A stretch of 58,864 nt of DNA, taken from contig DATHET010000034.1 of NCBI GenBank assembly GCA_035490315.1, positions 1-58,864 on the forward strand. The letters are read 5' to 3'. Positions within the stretch are counted from its first letter, which is position 1; each line of letters begins with the position of its first letter. This document shows positions 27,996 to 37,145 of this stretch, piece after piece. Source of the DNA: JADJQU01 sp035490315. GTDB lineage: Bacteria > Planctomycetota > UBA1135 > GCA-002686595. The translations under genes and the position numbers were made by a program. A model generated the notes under the pieces. That model made no database searches. It saw only the letters and a list, made by a program, of their open reading frames with translations, and was not told where the DNA came from.

Positions 27996-30346
27996 TTCCC
28001 TTGCAGGAGGCGGCCGAACGCTTCTTCGGCCGGCTTGTGCTGCGGCGTGAAACCGCGATCGATCGGACCTCCGCTCGCCGGATCGGTCCACCAGCACCAG
28101 GTGAACAAGCCGGCTGGCGCGAGCTCCTGTCTCCGGGTGACCTTCAGCGCGCGCGTCACCGCGTCGTAGAAGCGCAGCTGCGCGTTGAGATTCTCCGCAC
28201 CGAGCGGGCGCGCGGGCTGTCGCCAGCCTTCCTCGGTCGAGCTGATGCCGATTCCCGTGATCAAGGCGCGCACTCCGTTCTGCTTGGCAAGGCCGTCCAG
28301 GTGCGCGAAGGAGAAGGCCAGCTGCTGGACCTGCTCCTTGGGATTCGCGGCGGGCGCTCCCGCTGCCGCGTTGTAAGGAACGAAGACATTCTGGCCCAGG
28401 AAATCGAGCTCCTTCCAGAACTCGATGCCTTGCGCCTCGCCGTCCCAGCGCGACGCGTAAGTCAAGCCGCCGGCGAAAGCGCTGCGGCCCGAGCCGATCA
28501 GGAAAGTCCAATCCGTGCGCAGGCTGGCGAGATCCTCGGAGGTGCGGCGATTGCGCTCGGACTCGCGCGTCACCGCGGTGTCGGGAGCTTCGGTTCCGAT
28601 CGAAAGCACATCGACTCCGGCGAGCTCGGCGAGCAAGCCCGTGTGCGTCACGAACGCACGCCAGGCGGTGAACAAGGCGCGGCGCGATTGCGGCGTGGTC
28701 AGCATCACCTGCCCCGCCCAGCCGCCGTTCTCGGTCGCGACGAGCTGGGGCAGGAGCACGACGCTCAAGTTCGAGCGCTGCGCAGCGAGGATCGTGAAAT
28801 ACAGCGCCGCGTCGTCGGCCTGGGTCCAGACCAGCGGACCCTCGCCGAACTTGCGCGGCTCGCAGGCTTCCAGAGCGCTGCACCAGGACAGGGCGACCGC
28901 GCTGGAGCCGAGCTTGGCGAGCTGAGCCAGGCTGGTTTCGCAGCCGGCCGAGCCGAAGCCTCCGGCGAATACGTCGAACACCGGCGGCGCGGCGACCAGG
29001 CAGGCGCCGAGGCGCGCCGTGCGCGCGAGCGATGCCGCGCGCCGCTCGATCCGCGCGGCGCGAGCGGACTCGAGCTCCGACGCGATCGTGCGCGAGAGGA
29101 ACCCGCGGAATTCCAGGTCGCTGGGCAGCGCGATCGACTCCGGCGGCGAGTTCCAGCTCTTGGCAGCGAAGTCCGCGCCGCTGGTTTCTTCGCAGAGCTG
29201 CAGCAGGGCGCCGCGCATGGGAGCAGCGAGCAGCGGCGACAGCCCGCTGTCTTCGGCGACCAGACTTGCGACCTCGGGAACGAGATCGCCGGTCCACAGG
29301 TGGGCGAGCCAACTCTCGCGCGAGCGGCCGAACCACTTCGGCGCGCTCGCCGCGGCGACCGCGTCGAGCAGCCAGGCAGCGCGCGGCTCGCCGGCGCTGA
29401 CCAAGCCCAGGGCGCGCGCGAGCTCGAAGGCGCCATTGTCGGCGCCGCCGGGAGCGTGGACCAGCGACAGCTCGTCGTGGTTCTCGAGCGGCCGCAGGTG
29501 CGAGAAGCCGCGGGCCCGGCAGATGCGCGCCAGGGCTTCCGGCCGGTCGTGGATGCGCAGCGGCAGACGCCACTGGGATCCGAGGGACGTGATCGAGTTC
29601 AAGCGCTCGCGCACCGCGTTCGCGGCCTGGTCGAGCCCGGCGAGCCAGCTCGCTTCGCGCTCGGGATCGAAGAGCGGCGACGCGATCCAGTCGTAGTCGA
29701 TCGACTCGCCGCTGCGCGCGTCCCGTTCGGCGTCGAGCTCCAGCACGTGCACGTCGATCGAGCCCTCCGCAATCGCCTCGCCGAACCTTCCGATCGAGCC
29801 CTCGCGGCGGATCGCGCCCGCCTGGAAGAGCTGCCAACCCAGGCGTGCCGTCGGAGTCCAGTCGCGGATCCAGCGCAGCGCCTGGGCAGGATCGTTGCAG
29901 ACCACGATCTCGAGCACCGCGGCGGGACGCTCGGGGTCGGCCACGGTGGCGATCACCCCATCGCAGCGGCCGATGAAATCCTGGGAGAGGAATCGGAAGC
30001 CCTCCGCGGCGCGAGACACTCCCAGGCGCTCCAGCGCGAGCTCCGCGCCGACTGCCTGCGGCGTGCCGATCCAGATCTTCGGGTCCATGCCGATGCGACC
30101 GGCGCTCTCTGACTGGAGTGTCACCTTGAATTCGCGATCGGCGGGCGAATGCCGCGCGATCGACGCGCGCGCCAGAGCCGCCGTCGCCGCATCGGGGACC
30201 CGCACGTGCACCTGGACGGCGCCGGCGAGCGAGCGCTCGCGCTCCAAGGCGCCCACTTTCTCGGAAGCGCGCCCGCAGCCAGCGGCCAGCGCGGCAAAAA
30301 GCAGCGCGGCGCGGGAGAAACCAGGAAGGGCTCGCCGCGGCTGCAT
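27992..30346 (-). CDS. Lipoprotein with a glycoside hydrolase family 113-like TIM barrel
   Basis: The 784-residue protein has a lipoprotein signal (ALLFAALAAGC, lipid on Cys near residue 24). The first 430 residues are unrecognised and start with a domain resembling a periplasmic binding or secretin-like fold. From about 440 the sequence fits a GH113-type (endo-mannanase-like) barrel: FDVFAGGFGSAG, LGSSAVALSWCSALE, VDVLSIGTE with the likely acid/base Glu, LDFLGQNVFVPYN, and ITGIGISSTEEGW with a candidate nucleophile Glu. It ends FTWCWWTDPASGGPIDRG. It probably degrades or senses a polysaccharide at the outer membrane. A strong promoter sits at the start codon, and recG is co-transcribed. Confidence 0.72.
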   Translation of the reverse strand: MQPRRALPGFSRAALLFAALAAGCGRASEKVGALERERSLAGAVQVHVRVPDAATAALARASIARHSPADREFKVTLQSESAGRIGMDPKIWIGTPQAVGAELALERLGVSRAAEGFRFLSQDFIGRCDGVIATVADPERPAAVLEIVVCNDPAQALRWIRDWTPTARLGWQLFQAGAIRREGSIGRFGEAIAEGSIDVHVLELDAERDARSGESIDYDWIASPLFDPEREASWLAGLDQAANAVRERLNSITSLGSQWRLPLRIHDRPEALARICRARGFSHLRPLENHDELSLVHAPGGADNGAFELARALGLVSAGEPRAAWLLDAVAAASAPKWFGRSRESWLAHLWTGDLVPEVASLVAEDSGLSPLLAAPMRGALLQLCEETSGADFAAKSWNSPPESIALPSDLEFRGFLSRTIASELESARAARIERRAASLARTARLGACLVAAPPVFDVFAGGFGSAGCETSLAQLAKLGSSAVALSWCSALEACEPRKFGEGPLVWTQADDAALYFTILAAQRSNLSVVLLPQLVATENGGWAGQVMLTTPQSRRALFTAWRAFVTHTGLLAELAGVDVLSIGTEAPDTAVTRESERNRRTSEDLASLRTDWTFLIGSGRSAFAGGLTYASRWDGEAQGIEFWKELDFLGQNVFVPYNAAAGAPAANPKEQVQQLAFSFAHLDGLAKQNGVRALITGIGISSTEEGWRQPARPLGAENLNAQLRFYDAVTRALKVTRRQELAPAGLFTWCWWTDPASGGPIDRGFTPQHKPAEEAFGRLLQGK

Positions 30347-30355
30347 CGGATCAGG

Positions 30356-30384
30356 AGTCTACGCAGCATCGCCGACGACTCCAA
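30356..30384 (-). promoter_or_regulatory. Sigma70-like promoter of the GH113/recG operon
   Basis: On the minus strand, TTGGAG (30379-30384), a 17-bp spacer and TAGACT (30356-30361) precede the ATG at 30346 by only 9 nt. Transcription would start within a few bases of the start codon, implying a leaderless or near-leaderless mRNA. The same -35/spacer/-10 combination occurs in front of the nuo operon. Confidence 0.6.
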
Positions 30385-30471
30385 CGCGGCACGTGAGCGC
30401 TTTCGCGATCCACCCGGAATCGGCGAGCGCGCTTCCTTGGGGCTCGCACAGACAACAGAATCGCCGCGCAC

Positions 30472-31539
30472 GTGTATTCGCTGGTCCGAGCGCTGCTGTT
30501 TCGACTCGAGGCCGAGGAAGCGCACCGGCGCGCCCTCGCGCTGGCGAGATCCGTCGGTCGCTTCCCGCCCGCGCGCGCGGTGCTCGCGGCCCTCGCGCGC
30601 GTCGAGTCCACGCGGCTCGAGGTCTCGGCCTTCGGGCTGAAGTTCAAGAATCCCGTCGGCCTCGCCGCGGGCTACGACAAAGGCGGTCGCGCGATCGCCG
30701 GCCTGTCCGCCCTCGGACTGGGACACCTCGAGATCGGAACCGTGACCGTGCGCCCCCAGCCCGGCAACCAGCGGCCGCGCGTGCACCGCTTCCTCGACGA
30801 GCGCGCCCTGGTCAACTCGATGGGCTTCCCTAACGAGGGCGTGGGCGATCTGCTCGCCCAGCGTTTCGAGCCGCGCGGCCGCTGCGTGATCGGCGTCAAC
30901 ATCGGCAAGAACAAGGACACGCCGCTGGAGCGCGCCGCCGACGACTACTGCGAGCTGATCCGGCGCGTCGCCGCGCGCGCCGATTACATCGCGATCAACA
31001 TCTCCAGCCCGAACACGCCGGGGCTGCGGCAGCTCCAGGACCGCGGCGCGCTCGAGGACCTGCTACGCGCCGTGACGAAGACTCGCGATGCCCAGGCCCA
31101 CCGCGTGCCGCTGCTGGTCAAGATCGCGCCCGATCTGTCGGAGGCCGAGGTCGACACCATGCTCGAGGCGATGAGCGCGGCGGCGATCGACGGGGTGATC
31201 GCGACCAACACGACCACCGATCGCAGCGGCTTGCCGGAGCGGGCGCAGTCCCTCCCCGGCGGGACCAGCGGCGCGCCGCTGAACGCCCGCGCCCTGGCGA
31301 TGACGCGGCTGCTCGCGGGCCGCACCCATGGAAAGCTGCCGATCATCGGCGTCGGCGGGATCCTGACGCCGCAGGATGCGATCGAGCGTCTGCGCGCGGG
31401 CGCTCACCTGATCCAGCTCTACACCGGGCTGATCTACGAAGGACCTTTCCTGGTGCGCCGGGTGCTCAAGGAGCTGGTGCGCACCTGCCAGCGCGAGGGC
31501 TTGACCTCGGTCAGCGAGCTCGGCGGCGGCGCCCGCTGA
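30472..31539 (+). CDS. pyrD: Dihydroorotate dehydrogenase (quinone), class 2
   Basis: The 355-residue protein starts at GTG 30472 (VYSLVRALLFRLEAEEAHR, the class 2 N-terminal membrane-contact helix). It has FKNPVGLAAGYDKGG for FMN, VNSMGFPNEG, INISSPNTPGLRQLQ with the catalytic Ser, ATNTTTDR, and GVGGILTPQDA. It oxidises dihydroorotate to orotate in pyrimidine synthesis and passes electrons to the quinone pool at the inner membrane. The length is normal. It stands alone, transcribed away from the GH113 lipoprotein, with its stop 3 bp from the stop of the convergent thioredoxin/HEAT gene. Confidence 0.97.
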   Translation: MYSLVRALLFRLEAEEAHRRALALARSVGRFPPARAVLAALARVESTRLEVSAFGLKFKNPVGLAAGYDKGGRAIAGLSALGLGHLEIGTVTVRPQPGNQRPRVHRFLDERALVNSMGFPNEGVGDLLAQRFEPRGRCVIGVNIGKNKDTPLERAADDYCELIRRVAARADYIAINISSPNTPGLRQLQDRGALEDLLRAVTKTRDAQAHRVPLLVKIAPDLSEAEVDTMLEAMSAAAIDGVIATNTTTDRSGLPERAQSLPGGTSGAPLNARALAMTRLLAGRTHGKLPIIGVGGILTPQDAIERLRAGAHLIQLYTGLIYEGPFLVRRVLKELVRTCQREGLTSVSELGGGAR

Positions 31540-31542
31540 TCG

Positions 31543-33021
31543 CTATTGCGGCTTGCGCGAAGGGAACCAGCGCTCGCGGTCGATCGTGTCGGCGCAGATC
31601 TTCTGGATCGGCGGCTCGATCTCGCGGAAGGGCGCGCCGTTGAGCACCGCCAGGGCGGAACCGATCGCGCCGGCGGCCTGCTTGTCGGCGGGATTCGCGT
31701 CCTCCGGAAGCTCGGCGGCCTGGGCCTTGAGGAAGGGGATGAATTGCTTGTCGCGCGAAAGCCCCAGCGCGCAGGCGGCCGCGGTCCTCGCGCGCGGATC
31801 CTTGCCCGCGAGGCAGGCCTGGAGGAAAGCGACCACCTCGGGGTCGATCGTCGCGAATCCCAGGGCGACGGTCGAGTTCCAGCGCAGCACGTCTTCCTTG
31901 TCGCTCTTCGCGCGCTTGATCAAGGCCGCGCGCGTCTTCGCGTCGTTCGCGCCGGCGCTGCCGATCGCGCGCAGGATGTCTTTCTTGATCGAGACGTCGT
32001 CTTCTTTCTGCAGCGCGGCGTTCAAGGCGCGCAGGGATTCGGGCACCGCCAGTTGCTCGAGCGCGACGGCGGCTTCCGCGCGCACTTCGCGGTCGGAATT
32101 GCCGAGGGATTCGCTGACCAGCTCCCAGTAACCCGAGGGCGAGACGATCCCGATCTGGTGCAGGATCATCGCGTGGAAGCGGCCGCCGCCATTGCCGCCG
32201 CGGCCGCCAGCGCCTCCGGCACCACCGCCGCCGCCGCCACCCTTGCCGCCCGCGCCGCCTGCTCCCCCGCCCAGGAACGAGCCGACGCTGCCGCGCAATT
32301 GCTGCTGCACGAATTCCAGCACTTCCGGTTCATCCGACATCAAGAGGCGGCGCGCGTCCTCGCCCTTCTCGAGCGCGAACCAGCTCTTCTTCATCTCCTT
32401 GATGATGTCGAGCGCCTCCTGGCGCGTCGGCGGCCGATCGGCGAGTCCCCCAGCGTTCGTGCCGGGATCGAAGACCGCGCCGTTGACCAGGCGGCGCGGC
32501 GAGCGCGCGCTCGGCGGCAGCTTGAGCGTCGTCGCGGGATCGACTTCCGCGATCGCGCTGACCATGCACCAGGTGAGCTCGTCGAGCGTGACCGCGTAGG
32601 GCACCGACAGCAGCACCTTGCCTTCCGGTGAAAGCCATACGTGCTGCGGCGCGATCACGTTGCCCTGGGAATCGGCCTTGAGGATCTTCTCGCGCGACTC
32701 GTTGTCCGTGCGGCGGTGGTCGATGCACTGCAGCCCCTCGAAGCGCGGACAGGGCTTGCCGGCGCTCGCGTGCTCCTGCGCGCAGGCCAGCACGTTGACC
32801 GTGCGGCTGGTGAGCTCGACCAGACTCTTCTCGTGGTAGGTCTTCGTCGCCAATAGCTCGTTCGCGCGCTCGCCGTCCATGTTGACCGCCAGGAACAGCG
32901 GCTTGTTCTCGGCCTTGGCCTTGGCCAGGCCCTCCTCGAGCGATTGTTCCCAGACGATGTCCCCCGCGCTGGCACGCGCGACGAGAAGCAAGGAAATGGC
33001 CGAAAGGAGCAGGATTCTCAT
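31543..33021 (-). CDS. Secreted protein: thioredoxin-like domain, Gly-rich linker, HEAT repeats
   Basis: The 492-residue protein starts at ATG 33021 with a signal sequence (LLLSAISLLLVARASA). Residues 20-150 resemble a thioredoxin fold (EEGLAKAKAENKPLFLAVN, GNVIAPQHVWLSPEGKVL) but lack the CxxC redox motif; other cysteines are present. A run of about 35 Gly/Ala residues lies near 250-285. HEAT repeats then fill the C-terminal part (EVRAEAAVALEQLAVPESL, ARTAAACALGLSRDKQFI). It is probably a periplasmic scaffold. An in-frame start 30 bp upstream is possible but would lengthen the leader. Confidence 0.8.
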   Translation of the reverse strand: MRILLLSAISLLLVARASAGDIVWEQSLEEGLAKAKAENKPLFLAVNMDGERANELLATKTYHEKSLVELTSRTVNVLACAQEHASAGKPCPRFEGLQCIDHRRTDNESREKILKADSQGNVIAPQHVWLSPEGKVLLSVPYAVTLDELTWCMVSAIAEVDPATTLKLPPSARSPRRLVNGAVFDPGTNAGGLADRPPTRQEALDIIKEMKKSWFALEKGEDARRLLMSDEPEVLEFVQQQLRGSVGSFLGGGAGGAGGKGGGGGGGAGGAGGRGGNGGGRFHAMILHQIGIVSPSGYWELVSESLGNSDREVRAEAAVALEQLAVPESLRALNAALQKEDDVSIKKDILRAIGSAGANDAKTRAALIKRAKSDKEDVLRWNSTVALGFATIDPEVVAFLQACLAGKDPRARTAAACALGLSRDKQFIPFLKAQAAELPEDANPADKQAAGAIGSALAVLNGAPFREIEPPIQKICADTIDRERWFPSRKPQ

Positions 33022-33229
33022 CGAACGAAAGACTCCAGAAGCGGGACCCATGCGGAGCGCCCTCGCTCCAACCGATCGACAACCATCCCAGTCGAACACG
33101 AGCCGCCCCCCGCGGTCTCGCCCGGTACCCGGTATTCCACCGCCATTTCTTACATTCCGACCCGGCAGCCTGGGACGGTGCCGGTGCGCTACACCGGGGA
33201 CTGTAAAGAATGGAGGTGGTTGGTCCGGG

Positions 33230-33370
33230 TCAGGAGATGTGGGTCACCAGATACGTGACGCGTCCGAAGAACCAGTACAGCACGGCGACCACAGCGAGCG
33301 CGGCCACGGTCCAGATCAAGTAGCTGCGCAGCTCGCCGATCCAGTTGAACTCCTCCTCTTCGGTGGCCAC
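33230..33370 (-). CDS. Small single-span membrane protein (46 residues)
   Basis: It starts at GTG 33370; an in-frame TAG lies 12 nt upstream, so this is the only start. The protein has an acidic N-terminus (VATEEEEFNWIGELRS) and one hydrophobic helix (WTVAALAVVAVLYWFFG) with a basic flank, predicting N-out or tail-anchored topology. It lies 33 bp after the zinc-ribbon gene on the same strand and may be co-transcribed. I do not recognise a family. Confidence 0.6.
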   Translation of the reverse strand: MATEEEEFNWIGELRSYLIWTVAALAVVAVLYWFFGRVTYLVTHIS

Positions 33371-33403
33371 ACCGCCAGCCTAGCGCAGGCGCTCACTTGC
33401 GGC

Positions 33404-33706
33404 TCAGGTCCGCCGGACAGCCGCCCACCAGCCGCATTGCGAGCACCTGGCGATCGAGACCTTGTTCCAAGAGTTCGGCTCCAGCTTGATGTACTCGAGG
33501 CAGCAGAAGCCGCAACTGGGGCAGGGCCGCTGCTCCAGGTCGCCTGGATCGACCAGGTTGTAGGACCGGCACTGCCAGACGTGTCCGCGCCAGCCGCATC
33601 CGTCCCTGTCGCATTGCGCGCGGCGCTGGTCCGGCTCGCTCGCAGTCTGCACAGCTGGGCGAACGATGGGCCCGGTGCACAACGGGCAGTTGAGCGCCGG
33701 GGACAT
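33404..33706 (-). CDS. Small cysteine-rich zinc-ribbon-like protein
   Basis: The 100-residue protein begins at ATG 33706 (MSPALNCPLCTGPIVR). Three pairs of Cys motifs (CPLC, CPSCGFCC, CSQCGWW) plus CDRDGCGW suggest two zinc ribbons. Tryptophans follow the ribbons in the manner of RNA- or protein-binding knuckles. There is no signal sequence. The function is unknown. Coding is supported by the Cys spacing and by the small membrane-protein gene that follows it. Confidence 0.65.
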   Translation of the reverse strand: MSPALNCPLCTGPIVRPAVQTASEPDQRRAQCDRDGCGWRGHVWQCRSYNLVDPGDLEQRPCPSCGFCCLEYIKLEPNSWNKVSIARCSQCGWWAAVRRT

Positions 33707-33897
33707 GCGCGCATGGTACGCCTGCCTGGCGCGGCCAGTTGGCGCACCGCCGTCCTAGACGCAGGTTCGCGCAGGACGAGGATTGCCCCACCGGAATCGT
33801 CATGTTCCCGCCATCCAAATTCATGCCTAGGCCCGCGCTGCGCGAAGTGCGAGCGAGCAGCTTGCATCTCCGCGCCATCGTGCGCGCCAGCCAACTC

Positions 33898-34674
33898 CTA
33901 CCGGTTGCGGTCCTGGAGGATCAGGAGCTTGGCCCATTTCAGGCGCACGTACTGCGCCGCGAGGCAAGCGATCAGGAAGCCGCGCCAGCCTTCGAGGAAG
34001 CCCAGGCGCAGCACGTAGGAATTGACGAAGCGAGCGGCCGGCCGGATCCACAGATCGGAGACGCCTGCTTTGCGGCCGCGCGCGTGCAGACCCTCGGCCA
34101 TGATCGTCGTGTAGTTGTCGATCGTGCGCAGATGCTCGGAGATCGAGCGATACGGCAGGTGCCAGAGATCGCCGCGCAATTCACCGGGGCGGCTGTCGAG
34201 CTGGACGCGGTCGTGCGGGTTGTTGCCGCCCCATTTTCCGCGGCGGCGGTCGAACAGGCGCAGCTGGCGGTCGGGGTACCAGTTGCCGTGGCGGATCCAG
34301 CGGCCCAGGTACTGGGTGCAGCGCGGAAAGCGCCAGCCGGCCTTGTCCGGGAAGCCGCGCTTGCGCAGCTCGGCGATCTCGACTTGCAGCTCCTCCGACA
34401 CGCGCTCGTCGCAGTCGATGCAGAAGACCCAGTCGTGGCTGGCCTGGCGGATCGCGAACTCCTTCTGCGCGACATGTCCGGGCCAGTCGCGCTCGATCAC
34501 GCGCGCGCCCATCTCGGCGGCGATCTCCCGCGTGCGGTCCTTCGAGTGGCAATCGACGACCACGACCTCGTCGCACCAGGACACCGAGCGCAGGCAATCG
34601 CCGATGCGGTCCGCTTCGTTCAGGGAAATGATGCAGGCCGAAATCTTCGGCAGGTCCCGCGCTGTGTCGCTCAT
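33898..34674 (-). CDS. Family 2 glycosyltransferase (LPS core WaaE/KdtX type)
   Basis: The 258-residue GT-A enzyme has the opening ISACIISLNEADRIGDCLRS, VVVVDCHSKDRT, WVFCIDCDERV (DxD-like) and GWRFPRCTQYLGRWIRHGNW. The last motif is typical of WaaE-like beta-1,4-glucosyltransferases that act on heptose in LPS inner core. The hydrophobic C-terminus (GFLIACLAAQYVRLKWAKLL) may be membrane-associated. It overlaps the upstream GT4 gene by ATGA, so the two are one operon. Acceptor and donor are inferred from family only. Confidence 0.9.
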   Translation of the reverse strand: MSDTARDLPKISACIISLNEADRIGDCLRSVSWCDEVVVVDCHSKDRTREIAAEMGARVIERDWPGHVAQKEFAIRQASHDWVFCIDCDERVSEELQVEIAELRKRGFPDKAGWRFPRCTQYLGRWIRHGNWYPDRQLRLFDRRRGKWGGNNPHDRVQLDSRPGELRGDLWHLPYRSISEHLRTIDNYTTIMAEGLHARGRKAGVSDLWIRPAARFVNSYVLRLGFLEGWRGFLIACLAAQYVRLKWAKLLILQDRNR

Positions 34675-35801
34675 CGGCTGGGGTGCAAGGCTCCCTCGGC
34701 GAGCACGCGACGATACAGAGCTTCGTAGCCCGCGACCATCGCGCTCGCGCGATAGCGAGCATGGATGCGCGCGCGGCCGGCTTCGGCGAGGCGCGCGCGC
34801 AAGCCTGGATCGCGGATCAGCTTTTCGACGGCCTCGGCGAGGCTCGCGGGATCCGCGGGCGGAACGAGCAGGCCGCTGACGCCGTCCTCGACGACTTCCG
34901 CGAGGCCTCCGACGCGACTTGCGACCACCGCGCAACCCGCCTGCAGGGCTTCGAGCGCCGCGACGCCCAGGCCTTCGTGCAGCGAGGGCATGGCAAAAAT
35001 GTCGGCGGCCGCCAGCAGGTCGGCGACGTCGCGGCGCTGGCCGAGGAATCTCACCTGTCCGGGCGCAAGGGCTGCGGCCTGGCGCTCGAGCTCGGCACGC
35101 TCCGAGCCTTCCCCCGCGAGCCACACCGACGGCTGGAGCCCGTGCTTCGCGAGCCTCGCGAGGGCGTCGAAGAGCACCCCATGACCCTTGCGCAGCACGA
35201 GCGAGCCCACCATCAGGACGACCGGCTCGTCGACACCGACGCCGAGCTCCGAGCGCACTTCGGCGCGCGAGCGCTCGGGCCGATGGGCGGCGGGATCGAT
35301 CGAGCTGTGGATCACGACGATGCGGCTCTGCGCCACGCCGCCCTCGATCAGCCCGTGCGCGACGCTGTCGGAAATCGCCGCCACCGCGCGCGTCAAGCGC
35401 CCGTAGACCAGTCGCGTGCGCCAGCCGCGGCGCACGCGGCGATCCATGCGGCGCGTGACGATCGCCGGCACCAGGGCCTGGCGTGCCGCGAGACCGCCCA
35501 GCCAGGCGGCGCGCCCTGTGTGCAAATGAACGAGGTCGGGGTTCAGCTCGCGCAGGATCACCGTCAACTGGATGACCGACAGAAAATCTAGATCGGAGCG
35601 CAGCGCGACCTCGCGCACTTCGAATCCATCGCGGCGCGCGCGAGCGCAGGACTCCGAGCCCGGCGGCGCGATCAGGATCGAGCGGTGCCCCGCCGCGCGC
35701 AGACCCTGCATCAACAGGAACACCTGCACTTCGCCGCCGGAGAACTTGCGCTCGGCATCGACGTGGCAGATCGTCCACGGACCTGGGCGGCTCTCCGGCA
35801 T
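34671..35801 (-). CDS. Family 4 glycosyltransferase
   Basis: The 376-residue GT-B enzyme has KFSGGEVQVFLLMQGL in the N-terminal lobe, HLHTGRAAW, VLMVGSLVLRKGHGVL, MPSLHEGLGVAALEALQAG (the E-x7-E nucleotide-sugar site) and GLAEVVEDGVSGLLVPP. It is complete and cytoplasmic. It is the first gene of a two-gene operon with the WaaE-like transferase, probably for LPS or surface glycan. A TAGACT box (35808-35813) stands only 6 nt before the ATG, hinting at a leaderless start. Confidence 0.92.
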   Translation of the reverse strand: MPESRPGPWTICHVDAERKFSGGEVQVFLLMQGLRAAGHRSILIAPPGSESCARARRDGFEVREVALRSDLDFLSVIQLTVILRELNPDLVHLHTGRAAWLGGLAARQALVPAIVTRRMDRRVRRGWRTRLVYGRLTRAVAAISDSVAHGLIEGGVAQSRIVVIHSSIDPAAHRPERSRAEVRSELGVGVDEPVVLMVGSLVLRKGHGVLFDALARLAKHGLQPSVWLAGEGSERAELERQAAALAPGQVRFLGQRRDVADLLAAADIFAMPSLHEGLGVAALEALQAGCAVVASRVGGLAEVVEDGVSGLLVPPADPASLAEAVEKLIRDPGLRARLAEAGRARIHARYRASAMVAGYEALYRRVLAEGALHPSR

Positions 35802-35856
35802 GGCGGGAGTCTAGTCTCCTGGCACGCGCGGGGCGCGAGCACTACCCTCTGCGCGC

Positions 35857-37005
35857 ATGGCCAAGGTCGTCGCGCACTCGGTCAATCCATTCCTGTTCAG
35901 CACGGGAAGCTGGGTCTACTCGCAGCTCGAGAGTCTGCGCGAATGGCAGCCGATCGTGGTCTGCAAACGGCGCGAGAATCAGGCCGAATATCCGCTGGAT
36001 CCCGTCTTTTCGCTGACCGAGCTGTCGCTGCTCGCACAATTGCGCGAACGCCTGGGCCGGCGCGTCTCGCGCGGCGTCTTCCCTTTCATGCGCCGTGCGA
36101 TCGAGACTATGGAGGCGAGAATCTTGCACTCGCACTTCGCCAGCCAGGGCTGGACCGATCTTCCGCTCGCCGCCGCCTGCGCCGTCCCGCACGTCACGTC
36201 GTTCTATGGCGCGGACATCTGGAAGAACTCGCGGAGCCCGGTCTGGCTCGCGCGCTACGCGGAACTCTTCGTGCGCGGAAAGCTGTTCCTCGTCGAAGGC
36301 GAGGCGATGCGCGCCAAGGTGATCTCGATGGGTTGCCCGCCGGAGAAAGTGCGCGTGCAGCACCTGGGCGTGAAGCTCGAAGGAACTGTCTGCGCCGATC
36401 GCGTGCCCGCCTCGGACGGCCTGGTGCGCGTGCTCGCCTCGGGACGCGCGGTGGAAAAGAAGGGTCACGAGTTCGCGGTGCGCGTGATCGCACGGGCGCG
36501 GCGCGAGATGCCGAACCTGCGCCTGTCCTTGATGATCATCGCCAGCTCGAAACCGGAGCTGGATCGGCTGGCCGCGCTGCACGAGCTGGTGCGCGCCGAG
36601 AACGTGGGCGACATCGTCGATTTCCCTCCGCCGCGGCCCTACGCCGCCTACCGCAAGTCGCTGTACGACTACCACGTCTTCTTCGCGCCCAGCCAGCACG
36701 CGAAGAACGGTGACGCCGAGGGCGGAGCTCCGGTGTCGATCAGCGACATGTCCGCGACCGGCATGCCGATCGTCGCTTCACGCCACTGCGACATCCCGGA
36801 AGTCGCGCCGGCGGGTGTTTCCGGCGAGCTGTTCGACGAGCAGGACCTCGAGGGCGCGACCCGCGCGCTGCTCGCCGTGGCTGGAGCTCCGCAATCCTGG
36901 CGCCGCTTCGGCCGAGCTGGCCGGGCTCACATCGGGAGCGAATACTGCCTGTCCACCCAGGCGCAGCGCCTCGAAGCGATCTACGACGCCCAGGCCGGCG
37001 GCTGA
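35857..37005 (+). CDS. Family 4 glycosyltransferase
   Basis: The 382-residue GT-B enzyme has ARILHSHFASQGW, VTSFYGADIWK, VRVLASGRAVEKKGHEFAVR, FFAPSQHAKNGDAEGGAPVS (a variant of the donor site seen in colanic-acid type WcaL/AmsK transferases) and GVSGELFDEQDL. It is transcribed divergently from the GT4/GT2 pair, with 55 bp between starts. TACCCT lies 8 nt before the ATG as a possible -10. It probably adds a sugar to LPS or exopolysaccharide. Confidence 0.92.
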   Translation: MAKVVAHSVNPFLFSTGSWVYSQLESLREWQPIVVCKRRENQAEYPLDPVFSLTELSLLAQLRERLGRRVSRGVFPFMRRAIETMEARILHSHFASQGWTDLPLAAACAVPHVTSFYGADIWKNSRSPVWLARYAELFVRGKLFLVEGEAMRAKVISMGCPPEKVRVQHLGVKLEGTVCADRVPASDGLVRVLASGRAVEKKGHEFAVRVIARARREMPNLRLSLMIIASSKPELDRLAALHELVRAENVGDIVDFPPPRPYAAYRKSLYDYHVFFAPSQHAKNGDAEGGAPVSISDMSATGMPIVASRHCDIPEVAPAGVSGELFDEQDLEGATRALLAVAGAPQSWRRFGRAGRAHIGSEYCLSTQAQRLEAIYDAQAGG

Positions 37006-37145
37006 TCCGAGCCCACGTCCCGCGGTCTACCTGCTTCCATGGACGGTTTTCTCGACTTTCAGGAATACGCTGGGGCTCCAGCGCTCGGAATCTTCCGGCG
37101 GCCGCCATTCCCTGAGGTCCCAGGCCGCGCTTAGATTACCGTCGC

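Noticed and set aside
33022..33229. Short open frames on the plus strand between the thioredoxin/HEAT gene and the small membrane peptide
   Set aside because: No start with a ribosome site and no protein-like composition. I see nothing definite in this gap.
33707..33897. Possible gene between the zinc-ribbon gene and the WaaE-like gene
   Set aside because: The frames crossing it are continuations of shadows of the neighbours. Nothing is supported in the 191 bp.
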